Shown here one piece after another: positions 26,997 to 38,028 of a DNA stretch of 64,000 nt. The position numbers and the translations under genes were made by a program. Source of the DNA: Thermosynechococcus sp. NK55a. GTDB lineage: Bacteria > Cyanobacteriota > Cyanobacteriia > Thermosynechococcales > Thermosynechococcaceae. The stretch spans positions 1,347,813-1,411,812 of the forward strand of contig NC_023033.1 in NCBI RefSeq assembly GCF_000505665.1, read 5' to 3'. How positions within the stretch are numbered: the stretch's first letter is position 1; every line of letters starts with the position of its first letter. Under the pieces are notes generated by a model. It did not search any database. It was not told where the DNA came from and saw only the letters and a program-made list of their open reading frames with translations.

Positions 26997-27515
26997 ATGC
27001 TAGATGCATTTGCCAAAGTTGTCGCTCAGGCCGATGCCCGGGGTGAATTCCTCACCAACGCCCAGTTCGATGCCCTGTCCAACTTGGTGAAAGAAGGCAA
27101 CAAGCGTCTGGATGCTGTCAACCGCATCACCAGCAATGCCTCCACGATCGTTGCTAACGCAGCTCGTGCCCTCTTTGCAGAGCAACCCCAACTGATCCAA
27201 CCCGGTGGGAATGCCTACACCAACCGTCGTATGGCTGCTTGCCTGCGCGACATGGAAATCATCTTGCGCTATGTGACCTACGCCATTTTGGCCGGTGACT
27301 CCAGCGTGCTGGATGATCGCTGCTTGAACGGTCTGCGGGAAACCTACCAAGCCCTGGGGACGCCCGGTTCCTCTGTGGCTGTGGCCATTCAGAAAATGAA
27401 AGATGCCGCGATCGCGATCGCCAATGATCCCAATGGCATCACCCCTGGCGATTGCAGCGCCCTGATGTCTGAAATCGCTGGCTACTTTGATCGGGCCGCT
27501 GCCGCTGTTGCCTAA
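26997..27515 (+). CDS. cpcB: C-phycocyanin beta subunit
   Basis: 172 residues, normal length. Bilin-binding cysteines C82 (AACLRDME) and C153 (GDCSAL); N72 (GGN) is the position methylated in phycobiliprotein beta chains. Forms alpha-beta hexamers in the rods of the phycobilisome on the cytoplasmic face of the thylakoid. First gene of the cpc operon, with a strong ribosome-binding site (AAGGAG). Confidence 0.99.
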
Positions 27516-27587
27516 GTAAGGCACCTTCGACGTTCTCTAACTTTGACCGTTCTGAACACGCACATTTTTTAGGGAGATATTTTATCC

Positions 27588-28076
27588 ATGAAAACGCCGA
27601 TTACTGAAGCTATTGCCGCCGCCGATACCCAAGGTCGTTTCCTCAGCAACACCGAACTGCAAGCGGTGGATGGTCGCTTCAAGCGCGCTGTGGCCAGCAT
27701 GGAAGCGGCTCGCGCTCTGACCAACAATGCCCAGAGCCTGATTGACGGCGCAGCCCAAGCGGTGTATCAAAAATTCCCCTACACCACCACCATGCAAGGC
27801 TCTCAGTATGCCTCGACCCCCGAGGGCAAAGCCAAGTGCGCCCGTGACATCGGCTACTATCTGCGGATGATCACCTACTGCCTCGTAGCGGGTGGCACCG
27901 GTCCGATGGACGAGTACCTGATTGCCGGCTTGTCTGAAATCAACAGCACCTTTGATCTGTCGCCAAGCTGGTATATCGAAGCTCTGAAATACATCAAAGC
28001 CAACCATGGCTTGACCGGCCAAGCTGCGGTGGAAGCCAACGCCTACATCGACTACGCCATTAACGCCCTCAGCTAA
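27588..28076 (+). CDS. cpcA: C-phycocyanin alpha subunit
   Basis: 162 residues with the single bilin cysteine C84 ([12 protein letters not shown]). Starts MKTPITEAI as in other phycocyanins. Lies 72 bases after cpcB, with GGGAG as ribosome-binding site, and is followed by a stable stem-loop. Confidence 0.99.
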   Translation: MKTPITEAIAAADTQGRFLSNTELQAVDGRFKRAVASMEAARALTNNAQSLIDGAAQAVYQKFPYTTTMQGSQYASTPEGKAKCARDIGYYLRMITYCLVAGGTGPMDEYLIAGLSEINSTFDLSPSWYIEALKYIKANHGLTGQAAVEANAYIDYAINALS

Positions 28077-28094
28077 TAGGCGTTTCCCTTTGTT

Positions 28095-28155
28095 GCCCGG
28101 TGAGGTAAGCAGATGTTGTCGGCGTTGGGCTGACCCTTTGTTTACAACACCGGGC
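28095..28155 (+). promoter_or_regulatory. GC-rich stem-loop between cpcA and cpcC
   Basis: GCCCGGTG (28095-28102) pairs perfectly with CACCGGGC (28148-28155), with a GGGctgaCCC hairpin inside the loop. There is no long T-run. Stem-loops here in other cyanobacteria lower linker expression relative to cpcBA by partial termination or stabilise the cpcBA message; the same role is likely. Confidence 0.6.
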
Positions 28156-28189
28156 TTGTTTGTACCCTCGATATTTAGGAGTTTGTACC

Positions 28190-29053
28190 GTGGCTATTAC
28201 TGCTGCTGCTTCGCGCTTGGGTACCTCCGCCTTCAGTGATGCTCCGCGGGTGGAGCTGCGTGCCAACTGGAGCGAGGAAGATTTGGAGACTGTTATCCGT
28301 GCCGTTTACCGCCAGGTCTTGGGCAATGACTATGTCATGGCATCGGAGCGTTTGGTGAGTGCGGAGTCACTGTTGCGCAATGGCAAAATTACCGTGCGGG
28401 AGTTTGTGCGCGCAGTGGCTAAGTCGGAACTATACAAAGAGAAGTTTCTCTACGGCAATTTTCAAACCCGTGTCATTGAACTGAACTATAAACATTTGTT
28501 GGGGCGGGCACCCTACGACGAGTCAGAAGTGATCTTCCACTTGGATCTCTACGAAAATGAAGGCTTTGATGCCGACATTGACTCCTACATTGATTCCCCT
28601 GAATACACCAATAGCTTTGGGGATTGGGTGGTGCCCTACTATCGCGGGTTTAATACCCAGCCAGGTCAGAAAACCGTCGGCTTTAACCGCATGTTTCGTC
28701 TCTATCGCGGCTATGCCAATAGCGATCGCGCCCAAGCGGAAGGCAGCATGTCCCGTTTAGCACGGGATTTGGCCACCAACCGTGCCAATACGGTGGTGCC
28801 ACCTTCCAATAGTGATACGGCCTTTGCCTACTACACCCCCAGTGCCGATGTCCCCCCACGGGCTTGCTTAGGCGGTTCCTTTGGTGAAAGTGGCCGCGTC
28901 TATCGCATTGAAGTGGCGGGGATTCGCCAGCCGGGCTATCCAGGGGTGCGCCGCAGTAGTACCGCCTTCTTGGTGCCCTATGAGCAACTGTCAGCAAAAA
29001 TGCAGCAGCTTCAGCGGACGGGTGCTCGCATTGTCAGTGTCAATCCTGCTTAG
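28190..29053 (+). CDS. cpcC: Phycocyanin rod linker CpcC
   Basis: 287 residues from a GTG at 28190, preceded by TTAGGAG; an earlier in-frame start lacks such a site. N-terminal PBS linker domain (~20-180, with [16 protein letters not shown] and [12 protein letters not shown]) and C-terminal CpcD-like domain (~225-285, [11 protein letters not shown]). Joins phycocyanin hexamers within rods. Confidence 0.97.
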
Positions 29054-29092
29054 GAATATTTAGCGTCCTTTTGAGATTGGGAGTCAGGTGTC

Positions 29093-29329
29093 ATGTTTGG
29101 TCAAACTGCGTCTGGAAGTGCTGCCCTTAGCCCCTCCGGCGCGCGGGTTTTCCGCTACGAGGTTGTGGGTCTACGTCAAAACGAAGAAACCGACAAAATG
29201 GGGTTTCCAATTCGGCGCAGCGGCAGCACCTTTATTACGGTGCCCTACAGCCGCATGAATGAAGAGATGCAGCGCATTACCCGCATGGGGGGCAAAATCG
29301 TTTCTATTACCCCAGTGGTTGCCTCCTAG
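29093..29329 (+). CDS. cpcD: Phycocyanin rod-capping linker CpcD
   Basis: 78 residues, a single CpcD domain (FRYEVVGLRQNEETDKMGFP, then the C-terminal GGKIVSITPV). Caps the distal end of rods and limits their length. Confidence 0.97.
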   Translation: MFGQTASGSAALSPSGARVFRYEVVGLRQNEETDKMGFPIRRSGSTFITVPYSRMNEEMQRITRMGGKIVSITPVVAS

Positions 29330-29351
29330 GTAGCTGATGTCAGGAGAGGGA

Positions 29352-30167
29352 ATGACGGCGGTCTCTGAACCGGTACAGCTTACGGTTTCCCAAATGCTGG
29401 CGCAGCTTCAGGGGGCGGATACCAGTCTTCGCTACTATGCGGCGTGGTGGCTGGGGAAGTTTGGCCTAGAAACAGCAACGGCAGCGGAGCGGCAGGCTAT
29501 TGTCAGCGCTTTGATTGCGGCTTTGGCCGATGAAGCCGATCGCACAGAATTGGGGGGCTACCCCCTACGGCGAAATGCCGCCCGGGCATTGGGTAAGCTC
29601 GGCGATCGCCAGGCCGTGCCGGCGTTAATTGAGTGCCTGCGCTGTGAGGATTTTTATGTCCGGGAGGCAGCAGCCATTGCCCTCGGTCAATTGGGAGATC
29701 CGCGGGCGATCGCTCCCCTACAATCGCTCCTAGAAGGCGGTGTGGCAATGGCGCGGCTGGTCCCCGGTCGCCCGCATCTGGTGCAGCCAGTGGCAGCCGT
29801 GATTGAAAGCCTGGGTCACCTTGGCGCCACCGAAGCCATTGCCCTCATTGAGCCCTTCTTGACCCATGAAATGCCGCAAGTGCAATTTGCCGCTGCGCGG
29901 GCACTCTTTCAGCTGACGGGGGACGCGGTGTATGGCGATCGCCTCCTAGCCGCTCTCACCAGTGAAGATGTGCAACTGCGGCGGACAGCTCTTCTGGATT
30001 TGGGAGCGATGGGGTATCTGCCAGCAGCGGAGGCTATTTTGCAGGCGGGTGTTGAGGCCAGCTTCAAGCTCATTGCCCTCCACGGCATCCTAGCACAGCA
30101 ATTGCAGCAGGCTGCCCCAGCCGAACAGACCCTCTCCCTCTTTCAAGGATTGGATCAACTGCTGTGA
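29352..30167 (+). CDS. cpcE: Phycocyanobilin lyase subunit alpha CpcE
   Basis: 271 residues from the ATG at 29352, which has AGGAG ahead of it; the ATG at 29337 adds five residues and has no such site. HEAT-like repeats throughout (RRNAARALGKLGDRQAVPALI, REAAAIALGQLGDPRAI). With CpcF it attaches phycocyanobilin to C84 of CpcA. Confidence 0.95.
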   Translation: MTAVSEPVQLTVSQMLAQLQGADTSLRYYAAWWLGKFGLETATAAERQAIVSALIAALADEADRTELGGYPLRRNAARALGKLGDRQAVPALIECLRCEDFYVREAAAIALGQLGDPRAIAPLQSLLEGGVAMARLVPGRPHLVQPVAAVIESLGHLGATEAIALIEPFLTHEMPQVQFAAARALFQLTGDAVYGDRLLAALTSEDVQLRRTALLDLGAMGYLPAAEAILQAGVEASFKLIALHGILAQQLQQAAPAEQTLSLFQGLDQLL

Positions 30168-30820
30168 GTGATCTCCACGCCTATATCCATGCCGTTGAGA
30201 CCGCCAGCTCTGCGCCGGCGTTGCGGGAGGCGGTGGTTCAGCTTGCCCAGCAAAAAAACACCGCTGCCATTCCAACGCTGATTGCCGTTTTGGGGTACAA
30301 CAACCCCGCTGCTGCCCAAGCTGCTGTAGAAGGTCTCATTGCCCTTGGGGATGCTGTAGTAGAGCCCCTGTTGGCAGAGTTGGATGGGTATAACTACGGT
30401 GCCCGTGCCTATGGGGTGCGTGTCTTGGGGAGTATTGGTCATCCGGCCGCCCTGCAGGTCCTATTGGCTGCTGCGCAGTCGGATTTTGCCCCCAGTGTTC
30501 GCCGCGCCGCCACAAAGGCCTTGGGAACGCTCCGCTGGCAGTTAATCCCTGAGGAGGCGGCAAAAGAGGCCCAGTTAAAGGAAGCACTGGCGGTTCTGCA
30601 GCGCAACAGTGGAGCAGCGGATTGGGCAGTTCGCTATGCCGTGGGGGTTGCCCTTGATCATCTGTATCAGCAGGCAGCGGCCCGCGCGATTCGGGAAGCT
30701 GTGCGTTCACTCCTGAATCATTTGAGCGATCGCGACCCCGATATTGTTGTGCGTTCCCGTTGTCAACTTGCCCTCCAGAGGGACTCTCTATCCATGCACA
30801 CCTCATCCATGCACACCTAA
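30164..30820 (+). CDS. cpcF: Phycocyanobilin lyase subunit beta CpcF
   Basis: 218 residues from a GTG that overlaps the cpcE stop (GTGA), so it is translationally coupled to its partner. HEAT-like repeats (AVVQLAQQKNTAAIPTLIAVL and RRAATKALGTLRWQLI). The C-terminus ends in a short duplicated MHTSSMHT, produced by a direct repeat in the DNA just before the stop. Confidence 0.95.
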   Translation: MSDLHAYIHAVETASSAPALREAVVQLAQQKNTAAIPTLIAVLGYNNPAAAQAAVEGLIALGDAVVEPLLAELDGYNYGARAYGVRVLGSIGHPAALQVLLAAAQSDFAPSVRRAATKALGTLRWQLIPEEAAKEAQLKEALAVLQRNSGAADWAVRYAVGVALDHLYQQAAARAIREAVRSLLNHLSDRDPDIVVRSRCQLALQRDSLSMHTSSMHT

Positions 30821-30835
30821 AAGGATTGAAAAGTT

Positions 30836-31669
30836 ATGTCGTTACCCTTGCTGGCTGTGAAGCCCAGAACCCTTGACCAGCGGGTGGTCAGTTATGAAGT
30901 CCCCGCCGAGGATGATCCCGTCATCTACCGCCTCACCGATGCCACCGATGCCGCAGACGTGGATGCCCTGATTTGGGCAGCCTATCGCCAGATTTTCAGC
31001 GAGCACTTGATTTTGGCCTCCTACCGTCAGCCCTTCCTAGAATCTCAACTCCGCAATCGTGCCATTTCCGTACGGGATTTTATCCGTGGCTTGGGTAAGT
31101 CGGAGGTCTATCGCGAGCAGGTGGCAGCCGTCAACTCCAATTACCGCCTTGTGGATATTTCCTTCAAGCGATTCCTTGGCCGCCCCACCTATGGCCAGCA
31201 GGAGCAAATTGCCTGGTCGATTATCCTTGCAACCCGTGGTCTAGAAGGGTTTATTGATGCCCTCGTGGACAGTGACGAGTACCAGCAAAACTTTGGTGCC
31301 GATATTGTCCCCTACCAACGGCGGCGGCGCATGGCCCGTCCTTTTAACCTCGTTAATCCCCGCTACAGCGACTACTGGCGCAACAAGGAAATCTCCCTGG
31401 GTGGCCGTTCTTACTATCAAGCGCGCTACTACGGTTCAGGGCCACTCGACAAGCAAATTGTCCGAGGCGCAATTCCAGCCAACTTCCTTTCTATGGCGCG
31501 TTCAATCGTGGTGCCCACCCTCGATACGCAACGCCATGTGGCACGGGCCACCTCAAGTTTGGTGAAGGTTCCCAGCACTGCCCAAGAACGGGATTTGCCG
31601 CCCACCCCCGTCAAACCAGTGCCTGTTGCGTTGCCCTACCGTTATTTGCCCTCTCAACCAAAGGTGTAA
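30836..31669 (+). CDS. cpcG1: Phycobilisome rod-core linker CpcG1
   Basis: 277 residues. PBS linker domain in the first ~185 residues ([52 protein letters not shown]), then a ~90-residue tail with YRYLP near the end. Connects rods to the allophycocyanin core. First of three tandem cpcG genes; it has the longest C-terminal tail. Confidence 0.96.
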   Translation: MSLPLLAVKPRTLDQRVVSYEVPAEDDPVIYRLTDATDAADVDALIWAAYRQIFSEHLILASYRQPFLESQLRNRAISVRDFIRGLGKSEVYREQVAAVNSNYRLVDISFKRFLGRPTYGQQEQIAWSIILATRGLEGFIDALVDSDEYQQNFGADIVPYQRRRRMARPFNLVNPRYSDYWRNKEISLGGRSYYQARYYGSGPLDKQIVRGAIPANFLSMARSIVVPTLDTQRHVARATSSLVKVPSTAQERDLPPTPVKPVPVALPYRYLPSQPKV

Positions 31670-31672
31670 GCC

Positions 31673-32413
31673 ATGACGATTCCCTTGCTGAGCTATGCCC
31701 CCAGTTCTCAAAATCAGCGGGTACCGGGCTACGAAGTACCCAATGAAGAAACCCCCTGGCGCTATTCCCTTGAGGATGCAGTGGATCAGTCGGATATTGA
31801 TGAACTGATTTGGGCAGCCTATCGCCAGGTATTTAGTGAACACGTGGTCCTCAAGAGTACCCGCCAGCCCCATTTGGAATCACAACTGGCCAATCGTGCC
31901 ATTTCGGTACGGGATTTTATTCGCGGCTTGGCCAAATCAGAGACATTCCGCCGCCTAGTGGTGGAGACGAACTCCAACTATCGCTTGGTGGAAATTGCCC
32001 TGAAGCGGCTGCTTGGGCGTGCTCCCTACAACAAAGATGAAGAACTGGCGTGGTCCATTCGCATTGCCACCGATGGTTGGCAGAAATTTGTGGATACCCT
32101 TGTGGACAGCGACGAATATACGCAAAACTTTGGCGATAACACCGTGCCCTATCAGCGTCGTCGCTACAAAGATCGCCCGTTTAATTTGGTTACCCCTCGC
32201 TATAGTGACTACTGGCGCGATAAGTTAGAAAGCAGTCGCTACAAGTGGGGTGACATCCGCAACTTCCTAGAGATGGCACGATCGGTCAAGGTGACGCCCG
32301 TGCAATTCAAGCCGGTCTCCACGGCCAATGTGCAAATCCCTGATACCACGCGGCGCGATCGCCCGACTGTCCCGGCCTCGATCAACCCGACGGCGAGCTT
32401 TCCGCTGCGCTAG
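31673..32413 (+). CDS. cpcG2: Phycobilisome rod-core linker CpcG2
   Basis: 246 residues, same PBS linker domain as its neighbours ([36 protein letters not shown]). Starts 3 bases after cpcG1. Naming follows the Thermosynechococcus order and is by position; a thylakoid-type hydrophobic C-terminal helix is not present, so it is not the CpcG2/CpcL type of Synechocystis. Confidence 0.92.
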   Translation: MTIPLLSYAPSSQNQRVPGYEVPNEETPWRYSLEDAVDQSDIDELIWAAYRQVFSEHVVLKSTRQPHLESQLANRAISVRDFIRGLAKSETFRRLVVETNSNYRLVEIALKRLLGRAPYNKDEELAWSIRIATDGWQKFVDTLVDSDEYTQNFGDNTVPYQRRRYKDRPFNLVTPRYSDYWRDKLESSRYKWGDIRNFLEMARSVKVTPVQFKPVSTANVQIPDTTRRDRPTVPASINPTASFPLR

Positions 32414-33202
<789 letters not shown>

Positions 33203-33237
33203 AGCGCACTGATCATTAAATGTCCTCTAGTGGTTGA

Positions 33238-33267
33238 GCCGTCGGTCATACTACTGGCGGCTTTTTT
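33238..33267 (+). terminator. Terminator of the cpc operon
   Basis: Stem GCCGTC/GGCGGC (one T-G pair) with a 12-base loop, followed directly by TTTTTT, 36 bases after the cpcG4 stop. Confidence 0.75.
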
Positions 33268-33333
33268 CCATGGTGGTTCTTTTGAAACCCAATCTATGAG
33301 CATCTCGCATGGAGGTTGGTTCTTTCTTGAACT

Positions 33334-34188
33334 ATGGGCAATCACCTTCTCCCCTGGCTGGTCAGCGCCCTTATCACTGCCACCGTTGTACCGGCCAGTA
33401 GTCAAGTTACGATTCCATTTACAGTCAGCGTCAGTCCCGATCGCCCTGTTTTAGGAGATACGCTGGCTATTGTGATCAACACTTCCGAAGAGCCTACCGC
33501 CGAAGTGGCGGGCAAAGCACTGCCGGTGTTCTCCATTGGCCCACAGCAATGGCGTGCTTTTGTGGCAACAACACCGCTCCAGACCCCCGGCCGCCGTTCC
33601 TTAGTGGTTCGGGCAGGAAATCAAACCCGCAACCTGCTGCTTTGGGTGGGCGATCGCGCCTTTCCTGTGCAACGCATTTGGCTACCACCGGGCAAGGACG
33701 CCTCAGGAACAGATTTTGAATTTGATCGCGTGGATGCCTTTAAGGCACTGGTCACCCCCCAACGACTCTGGCAAGGTGCCTTTCGCCGCCCCAACAGTGG
33801 TCCTGTAACCACCCCTTACGGTGTGCAGCGATATTACAACGGCGTTTTTGCCAAGGACTATTTCCATCGCGGTTTGGACTATGCAGGCCCCAAGGGATCA
33901 CCGGTAGTGGCAGCTCAGCGGGGACGGGTTGCTCTCGTGGGACGAGAGTCTCAAGGGTTTCTGATCCATGGCAACACGGTCGGTATTGATCATGGACAGG
34001 GGGTGCTGACGATTTACCTGCACCTTGATCAAATCCGCGTTCAAGAGGGACAACTGGTTGAGGCAGGGGAAGTCATTGGCACCGTTGGCAATACGGGTGC
34101 CGCCACAGGCCCCCATCTCCACTGGGGACTCTACGTCAATGGCGAGTGCGTCGATCCGAGATCGTGGCTAGCTCAGGGGTGGCAGTAG
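33334..34188 (+). CDS. Exported M23-family (LytM) peptidase
   Basis: 284 residues. Signal-like N-terminus (~1-24), a ~100-residue beta-rich N-terminal domain, then the M23 domain (~155-280) with zinc ligands in HRGLD and the HLH of GPHLHWGL. Complete catalytic set, so a likely active peptidoglycan endopeptidase in the periplasm. Confidence 0.92.
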   Translation: MGNHLLPWLVSALITATVVPASSQVTIPFTVSVSPDRPVLGDTLAIVINTSEEPTAEVAGKALPVFSIGPQQWRAFVATTPLQTPGRRSLVVRAGNQTRNLLLWVGDRAFPVQRIWLPPGKDASGTDFEFDRVDAFKALVTPQRLWQGAFRRPNSGPVTTPYGVQRYYNGVFAKDYFHRGLDYAGPKGSPVVAAQRGRVALVGRESQGFLIHGNTVGIDHGQGVLTIYLHLDQIRVQEGQLVEAGEVIGTVGNTGAATGPHLHWGLYVNGECVDPRSWLAQGWQ

Positions 34189-34304
34189 TTGTTACAGGAA
34201 CTCCACTCCCTGCCTAGTTTAGGGTCAAGAAATGGGGGATAATGCTACTTCAGAGGTAGTCACTTACTACCGTTGCCGCTGATAAGATTTGGGAGTTAGC
34301 AACA

Positions 34305-34493
34305 ATGACCATTTTGTTTCAACTGGCCTTGGCTGCCCTCGTCATCCTGTCCTTTGTGATGCTGATTGGTGTACCCGTGGCCTATGCCTCTCCCCAGGAT
34401 TGGGATCGCTCAAAGCAGTTAATTTTCCTTGGCTCCGGGCTATGGATTGCCCTAGTGCTGGTGGTGGGCGTTCTCAACTTTTTTGTGGTTTAG
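34305..34493 (+). CDS. psbZ: Photosystem II protein PsbZ (Ycf9)
   Basis: 62 residues with two membrane helices (~4-25 and ~38-60) and the lumenal/stromal loop [17 protein letters not shown], characteristic of PsbZ, a small peripheral subunit of the PSII core. The last 4 bases overlap the convergent RNA methyltransferase gene. Confidence 0.97.
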   Translation: MTILFQLALAALVILSFVMLIGVPVAYASPQDWDRSKQLIFLGSGLWIALVLVVGVLNFFVV

Positions 34494-35269
34494 TCCCGCC
34501 AGCGTTGGCGATAGACTTCATACAAGAGCACTGCCGTGGCGATCGCCACATTCAGGGATTCGACAGTTGGCTCCTGAGGAATCCGCAGAGCAGTAAAGCT
34601 GAGATCTTGGTAGGCCGGGGGTAACCCTTGGCCTTCATTGCCCATGACCAACAAGGTGGGTTGACGGAAATCCCCTTGCCAGTAGATCAGGGGCGCAGTC
34701 GGTAATGTGACAACAATTTGCCATCCTTGGGCTTGATAGGCCTTGAGGGTTGCCAAACCGTCGGTAACAGTTTGCATGGGTAGGCGAAACCACTGACCGG
34801 CACTAGCGCGCAACACTTTCGGATGAGTCATGTCGACGCAATCGGCAGTCAGCAATAGACCCTCAACCCCCACTGCGGCAGCGGTGCGAATAATCGCTCC
34901 CAAATTGCCCGGATCTTGAAGGGTCACTAAACACAGGCCCAAAGACTGGAGCGGCAATGCAGGCAGGGGTGTATAGTCGGCAACGGCGACGACGCCATCG
35001 GGGGTGGTTGTTGTACAAAGGGCAGCAAGGACTTCTTCACTGACTTCAAGGGCGCGATCGCTGCTGTGGAGAAGCTGCTGCCAAAATGTTGGAGATTGTT
35101 TTGCTTGCCAAGCGCTGGTATAGCAAACCACAGATAAGTGATAGCCACTTGCCAGTGCCTCTTGGATCAAATGAGTCCCCTCTAAAAGCAAGTGCCCTTG
35201 GCGATATTTGCGGTGGTGCAGCTTACGAATCGAGCGCACCAGCTGATTCTGGCGACTGGTAATGATCAC
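34490..35269 (-). CDS. TrmH/SpoU-family RNA 2'-O-methyltransferase
   Basis: 259 residues. N-terminal substrate-binding domain ([20 protein letters not shown]) and SPOUT knot with the three motifs: [28 protein letters not shown] and [22 protein letters not shown]. Methylates a ribose in rRNA or tRNA; the site is unknown. Overlaps the upstream amidotransferase gene by 4 bases. Confidence 0.92.
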   Translation of the reverse strand: MIITSRQNQLVRSIRKLHHRKYRQGHLLLEGTHLIQEALASGYHLSVVCYTSAWQAKQSPTFWQQLLHSSDRALEVSEEVLAALCTTTTPDGVVAVADYTPLPALPLQSLGLCLVTLQDPGNLGAIIRTAAAVGVEGLLLTADCVDMTHPKVLRASAGQWFRLPMQTVTDGLATLKAYQAQGWQIVVTLPTAPLIYWQGDFRQPTLLVMGNEGQGLPPAYQDLSFTALRIPQEPTVESLNVAIATAVLLYEVYRQRWRD

Positions 35270-35958
35270 TGCTGAATCCAGCGCTCAAGAAAACGTTCCA
35301 GATAGGGAGCCAAGAGTGCTGTTTGAGCCGCTTGGGCCTGAATTTCTGCTGCCGATTGAACATAGCGATCGGGGACCAGCTCGTGCTGACAGTGCTGAAT
35401 CAACTCCCCCAGACCTGCAGGGGTCACTTCTAGGTGAAACTGAAGACCAACAACGCGATCGCCCCACAGGAATCCCTGCTGTGGACAAGCGGCACTTTTG
35501 GCGAGGAGAATCGCGCCCGTGGGTAGGCTAAACATATCCCCATGCCAATGCAGCACCGTCAGTTGGGGTGGCCAATCCTGAAACCAGGGATGGGCTTGGG
35601 CGGCTGCTGTGAGTTCAATGGGAAACCAGCCGATTTCCTTCGTAGGTGCAGCGGTGACCGTTGCCCCTAAGACATGTGCCAACAGTTGAGCACCGAGACA
35701 AATCCCTAAAATGGGTAAGCCATTGGCGATCGCCTGCCGCAAAAAGGCTTTTTCAGCCCCCAACCAGGGATAGAGCGCCTCATCGTATACCCCCATGGGG
35801 CCACCCATGACGATCAGGGCATCTACCTCCGTCAATGCGGGTAGCGGCTCGCCCGCATAGAGATGACTGCCTTGCCAATCAAAACCACGGGCGATTGCCC
35901 ACTGCGCAATATGGGCGGGGGTCTCAAAGGGCACATGCTGGAGGTAGTGCAGCCGCAT
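35266..35958 (-). CDS. Class I glutamine amidotransferase
   Basis: 230 residues with the full triad: C87 (GICLGAQ), H175 and E177 (FHLEVT). Stand-alone GuaA-like amidotransferase domain with an oxyanion region MGGPMGVYDE. No synthetase domain; the substrate is unknown (some members hydrolyse gamma-glutamyl compounds). Confidence 0.87.
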   Translation of the reverse strand: MRLHYLQHVPFETPAHIAQWAIARGFDWQGSHLYAGEPLPALTEVDALIVMGGPMGVYDEALYPWLGAEKAFLRQAIANGLPILGICLGAQLLAHVLGATVTAAPTKEIGWFPIELTAAAQAHPWFQDWPPQLTVLHWHGDMFSLPTGAILLAKSAACPQQGFLWGDRVVGLQFHLEVTPAGLGELIQHCQHELVPDRYVQSAAEIQAQAAQTALLAPYLERFLERWIQQ

Positions 35959-35966
35959 GCATCCCC

Positions 35967-36437
35967 TTAAGAAGAACTACCGCCTTGATTGCCAAGGATA
36001 CGGGATTTATACTCGTTGACCCTTTGACCCAATTCCCGGCGACCCGATTCAAAGAGGACATAGCGATAGAGAAACCAACAGGTGTAGCCAAAGCCGACGA
36101 GTTCACAGGTTGGCCCTAGGAGGGGAATCGCATTCACCACTTCCAAAATGGCAACCGCTAGTGCCACAAAAGGAACAGTGGCGAGAATAATGAGAAGAGT
36201 ACGCAGGGACTGCTGGTATTCGCCCAGAAATTCACTCACCTGATCGGGAAAGACTGTGAGGAGCCAATAGAGTTTTTCGCGAGCCTGTTGCCACTGTTCA
36301 TCCGTGAGACCACCCACCTTTGGCGTCGTTGTCTGAGACTCTACTTCCGCTAAGGGTGCTGCCGGCGGTGTTGGTTCAAAAATGGGCTTTTCTGTATGGG
36401 TGGTTTCTGTGGTTGGGGATATCTCAAATTCATTCAT
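35967..36437 (-). CDS. CAAD/CURT1-like thylakoid membrane protein
   Basis: 156 residues. A disordered Thr/Pro/Glu-rich N-terminus (~1-40), an amphipathic helix (~45-70), two membrane helices (~80-100 and ~105-128) and a C-terminal amphipathic helix: the CAAD domain also called CURT1/CurT. CurT bends thylakoid membranes and is needed for biogenesis centres in Synechocystis; aaRS-attached forms anchor synthetases. Confidence 0.85.
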   Translation of the reverse strand: MNEFEISPTTETTHTEKPIFEPTPPAAPLAEVESQTTTPKVGGLTDEQWQQAREKLYWLLTVFPDQVSEFLGEYQQSLRTLLIILATVPFVALAVAILEVVNAIPLLGPTCELVGFGYTCWFLYRYVLFESGRRELGQRVNEYKSRILGNQGGSSS

Positions 36438-36566
36438 GGGCTTAAGTTCCTTCAGTACCTCAGCAAGTTTAGGCTAAGTTCACCGATCAGCGTTGGCTAA
36501 CAGCTAATAATTGTTTAACATAGGTGGTGCCTTACCGCTAGCATCCCATTGTCTCAAAAAACGGCG

Positions 36567-38003
36567 CTACTCATTGAGCACCCAAGTATCCTTGCTCCCT
36601 CCCCCTTGGGATGAATTCACCACCAATGAGCCGCGCTTCATGGCCACCCGCGTCAGGCCACCAGGATGGACATAAATTTCCTTGCCATACAGAATATAGG
36701 GGCGTAAATCCACATGGCAGCCAACAATTTCATCCCCCAAAAGGGTGGGCACCCGCGACAGCGAAAGCGTGGGCTGGGCAATGTAGTTGCGGGGATTGGC
36801 TTTGATGCGTTCGGCAAATTCTGCCCGCTGTTCAGCCGTAGCTTGACCACCAATCAGCATGCCATAGCCACCGGACTCGTTGGCAGATTTTACCACGAGG
36901 GAATCGAGGTTCTTGAGCACATGGTCCAACTGTTGGGGCTCCCAGCACAGGTACGTGGGCACATTCGGCAGTAGGGGTTCCTCACGGAGGTAATAGCGAA
37001 TCATTTGCGGCACATAGGCATAAATTACCTTGTCATCGGCCACACCAGTTCCGAGGGCATTGGCGATCGCCACCCGCCCTTGGCGATAGACTTCCATCAG
37101 ACCCCTGACCCCCAGCACCGACTCCGGACGAAATACCGCTGGATCAATAAAGTCATCATCAATGCGGCGATAGACCACATCCACCCGCTCAAGCCCCTTG
37201 GTGGTGCGCATTTGGAGGTAACCATCGGCCACTACCAGATCCCGCCCTTCCACAAGCGTCACCCCCATTTGCTGCGCAAGGAAGGAATGCTCAAAATAGG
37301 CGGAGTTGTATATTCCCGGCGTCAGTACCACCACCGTCGCATCCGGTAGGCCGGGGGGGGCAAGGTTCAACAGGGTTTCTAGTAGATGGCTGGGGTACTC
37401 GTCCACAGGTTGAATGTGCAGTTCTTTGAAAAGCAGGGGAAAGGTGCTTTTCATCACTCGGCGGTTTTCCAGCACATAGGAGACCCCCGAAGGACAGCGC
37501 AAGTTATCCTCTAGAACATAGAATGTGCCATCGCGATCGCGCACTAAATCGGTCCCCGTAATATGGCACCAGATCCCTCCTGGGGGCTTCAGGTCATGGC
37601 AGGGACGTAAATAGCCCTTAGCTGACTCAATTAACTCCCGGGGCATGACACCATCCTTAATAATTTTTTGATCGCCATAGACATCAGCAATAAATGTATT
37701 GAGTGCTACAACCCGTTGCTTTAGACCCCGTTCAAGGGCTTGCCACTCTTGGGCTGGAATGACCCGCGGCAGAATATCAAAGGGCATGATCCGCTCGATG
37801 CCCTCAGCAGCACCATAGACCGTGAATGTGGCGCCAATATTAAACATTACCTGCTGTGCTGTTTTTTGGCGCTGCTGGAGCTGTCCCGCTGGGAGCGATC
37901 GCACCCGTTGCAACAGCGGTTCAATAAAAGGTCGTGGCTGTTCTTTGGCAAGAAACCACTCGTCGTAAAAATCTCCCGGATCGTAGTTGTCAAATTCCCG
38001 CAT
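36567..38003 (-). CDS. Circularly permuted ATP-grasp protein
   Basis: 478 residues of the circularly permuted ATP-grasp type 2 family (DUF404/DUF407). Recognisable blocks: [50 protein letters not shown] and [11 protein letters not shown]. Often encoded beside an alpha-E protein and transglutaminase; neither is seen here. Product unknown, probably a peptide ligase-like activity. Confidence 0.88.
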   Translation of the reverse strand: MREFDNYDPGDFYDEWFLAKEQPRPFIEPLLQRVRSLPAGQLQQRQKTAQQVMFNIGATFTVYGAAEGIERIMPFDILPRVIPAQEWQALERGLKQRVVALNTFIADVYGDQKIIKDGVMPRELIESAKGYLRPCHDLKPPGGIWCHITGTDLVRDRDGTFYVLEDNLRCPSGVSYVLENRRVMKSTFPLLFKELHIQPVDEYPSHLLETLLNLAPPGLPDATVVVLTPGIYNSAYFEHSFLAQQMGVTLVEGRDLVVADGYLQMRTTKGLERVDVVYRRIDDDFIDPAVFRPESVLGVRGLMEVYRQGRVAIANALGTGVADDKVIYAYVPQMIRYYLREEPLLPNVPTYLCWEPQQLDHVLKNLDSLVVKSANESGGYGMLIGGQATAEQRAEFAERIKANPRNYIAQPTLSLSRVPTLLGDEIVGCHVDLRPYILYGKEIYVHPGGLTRVAMKRGSLVVNSSQGGGSKDTWVLNE

Positions 38004-38028
38004 TGATATTCCTTTGTGGCAATTTCCC

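Noticed and set aside
34289-34624. Overlapping forward frame across psbZ
   Set aside because: PsbZ in the other frame is unmistakable.
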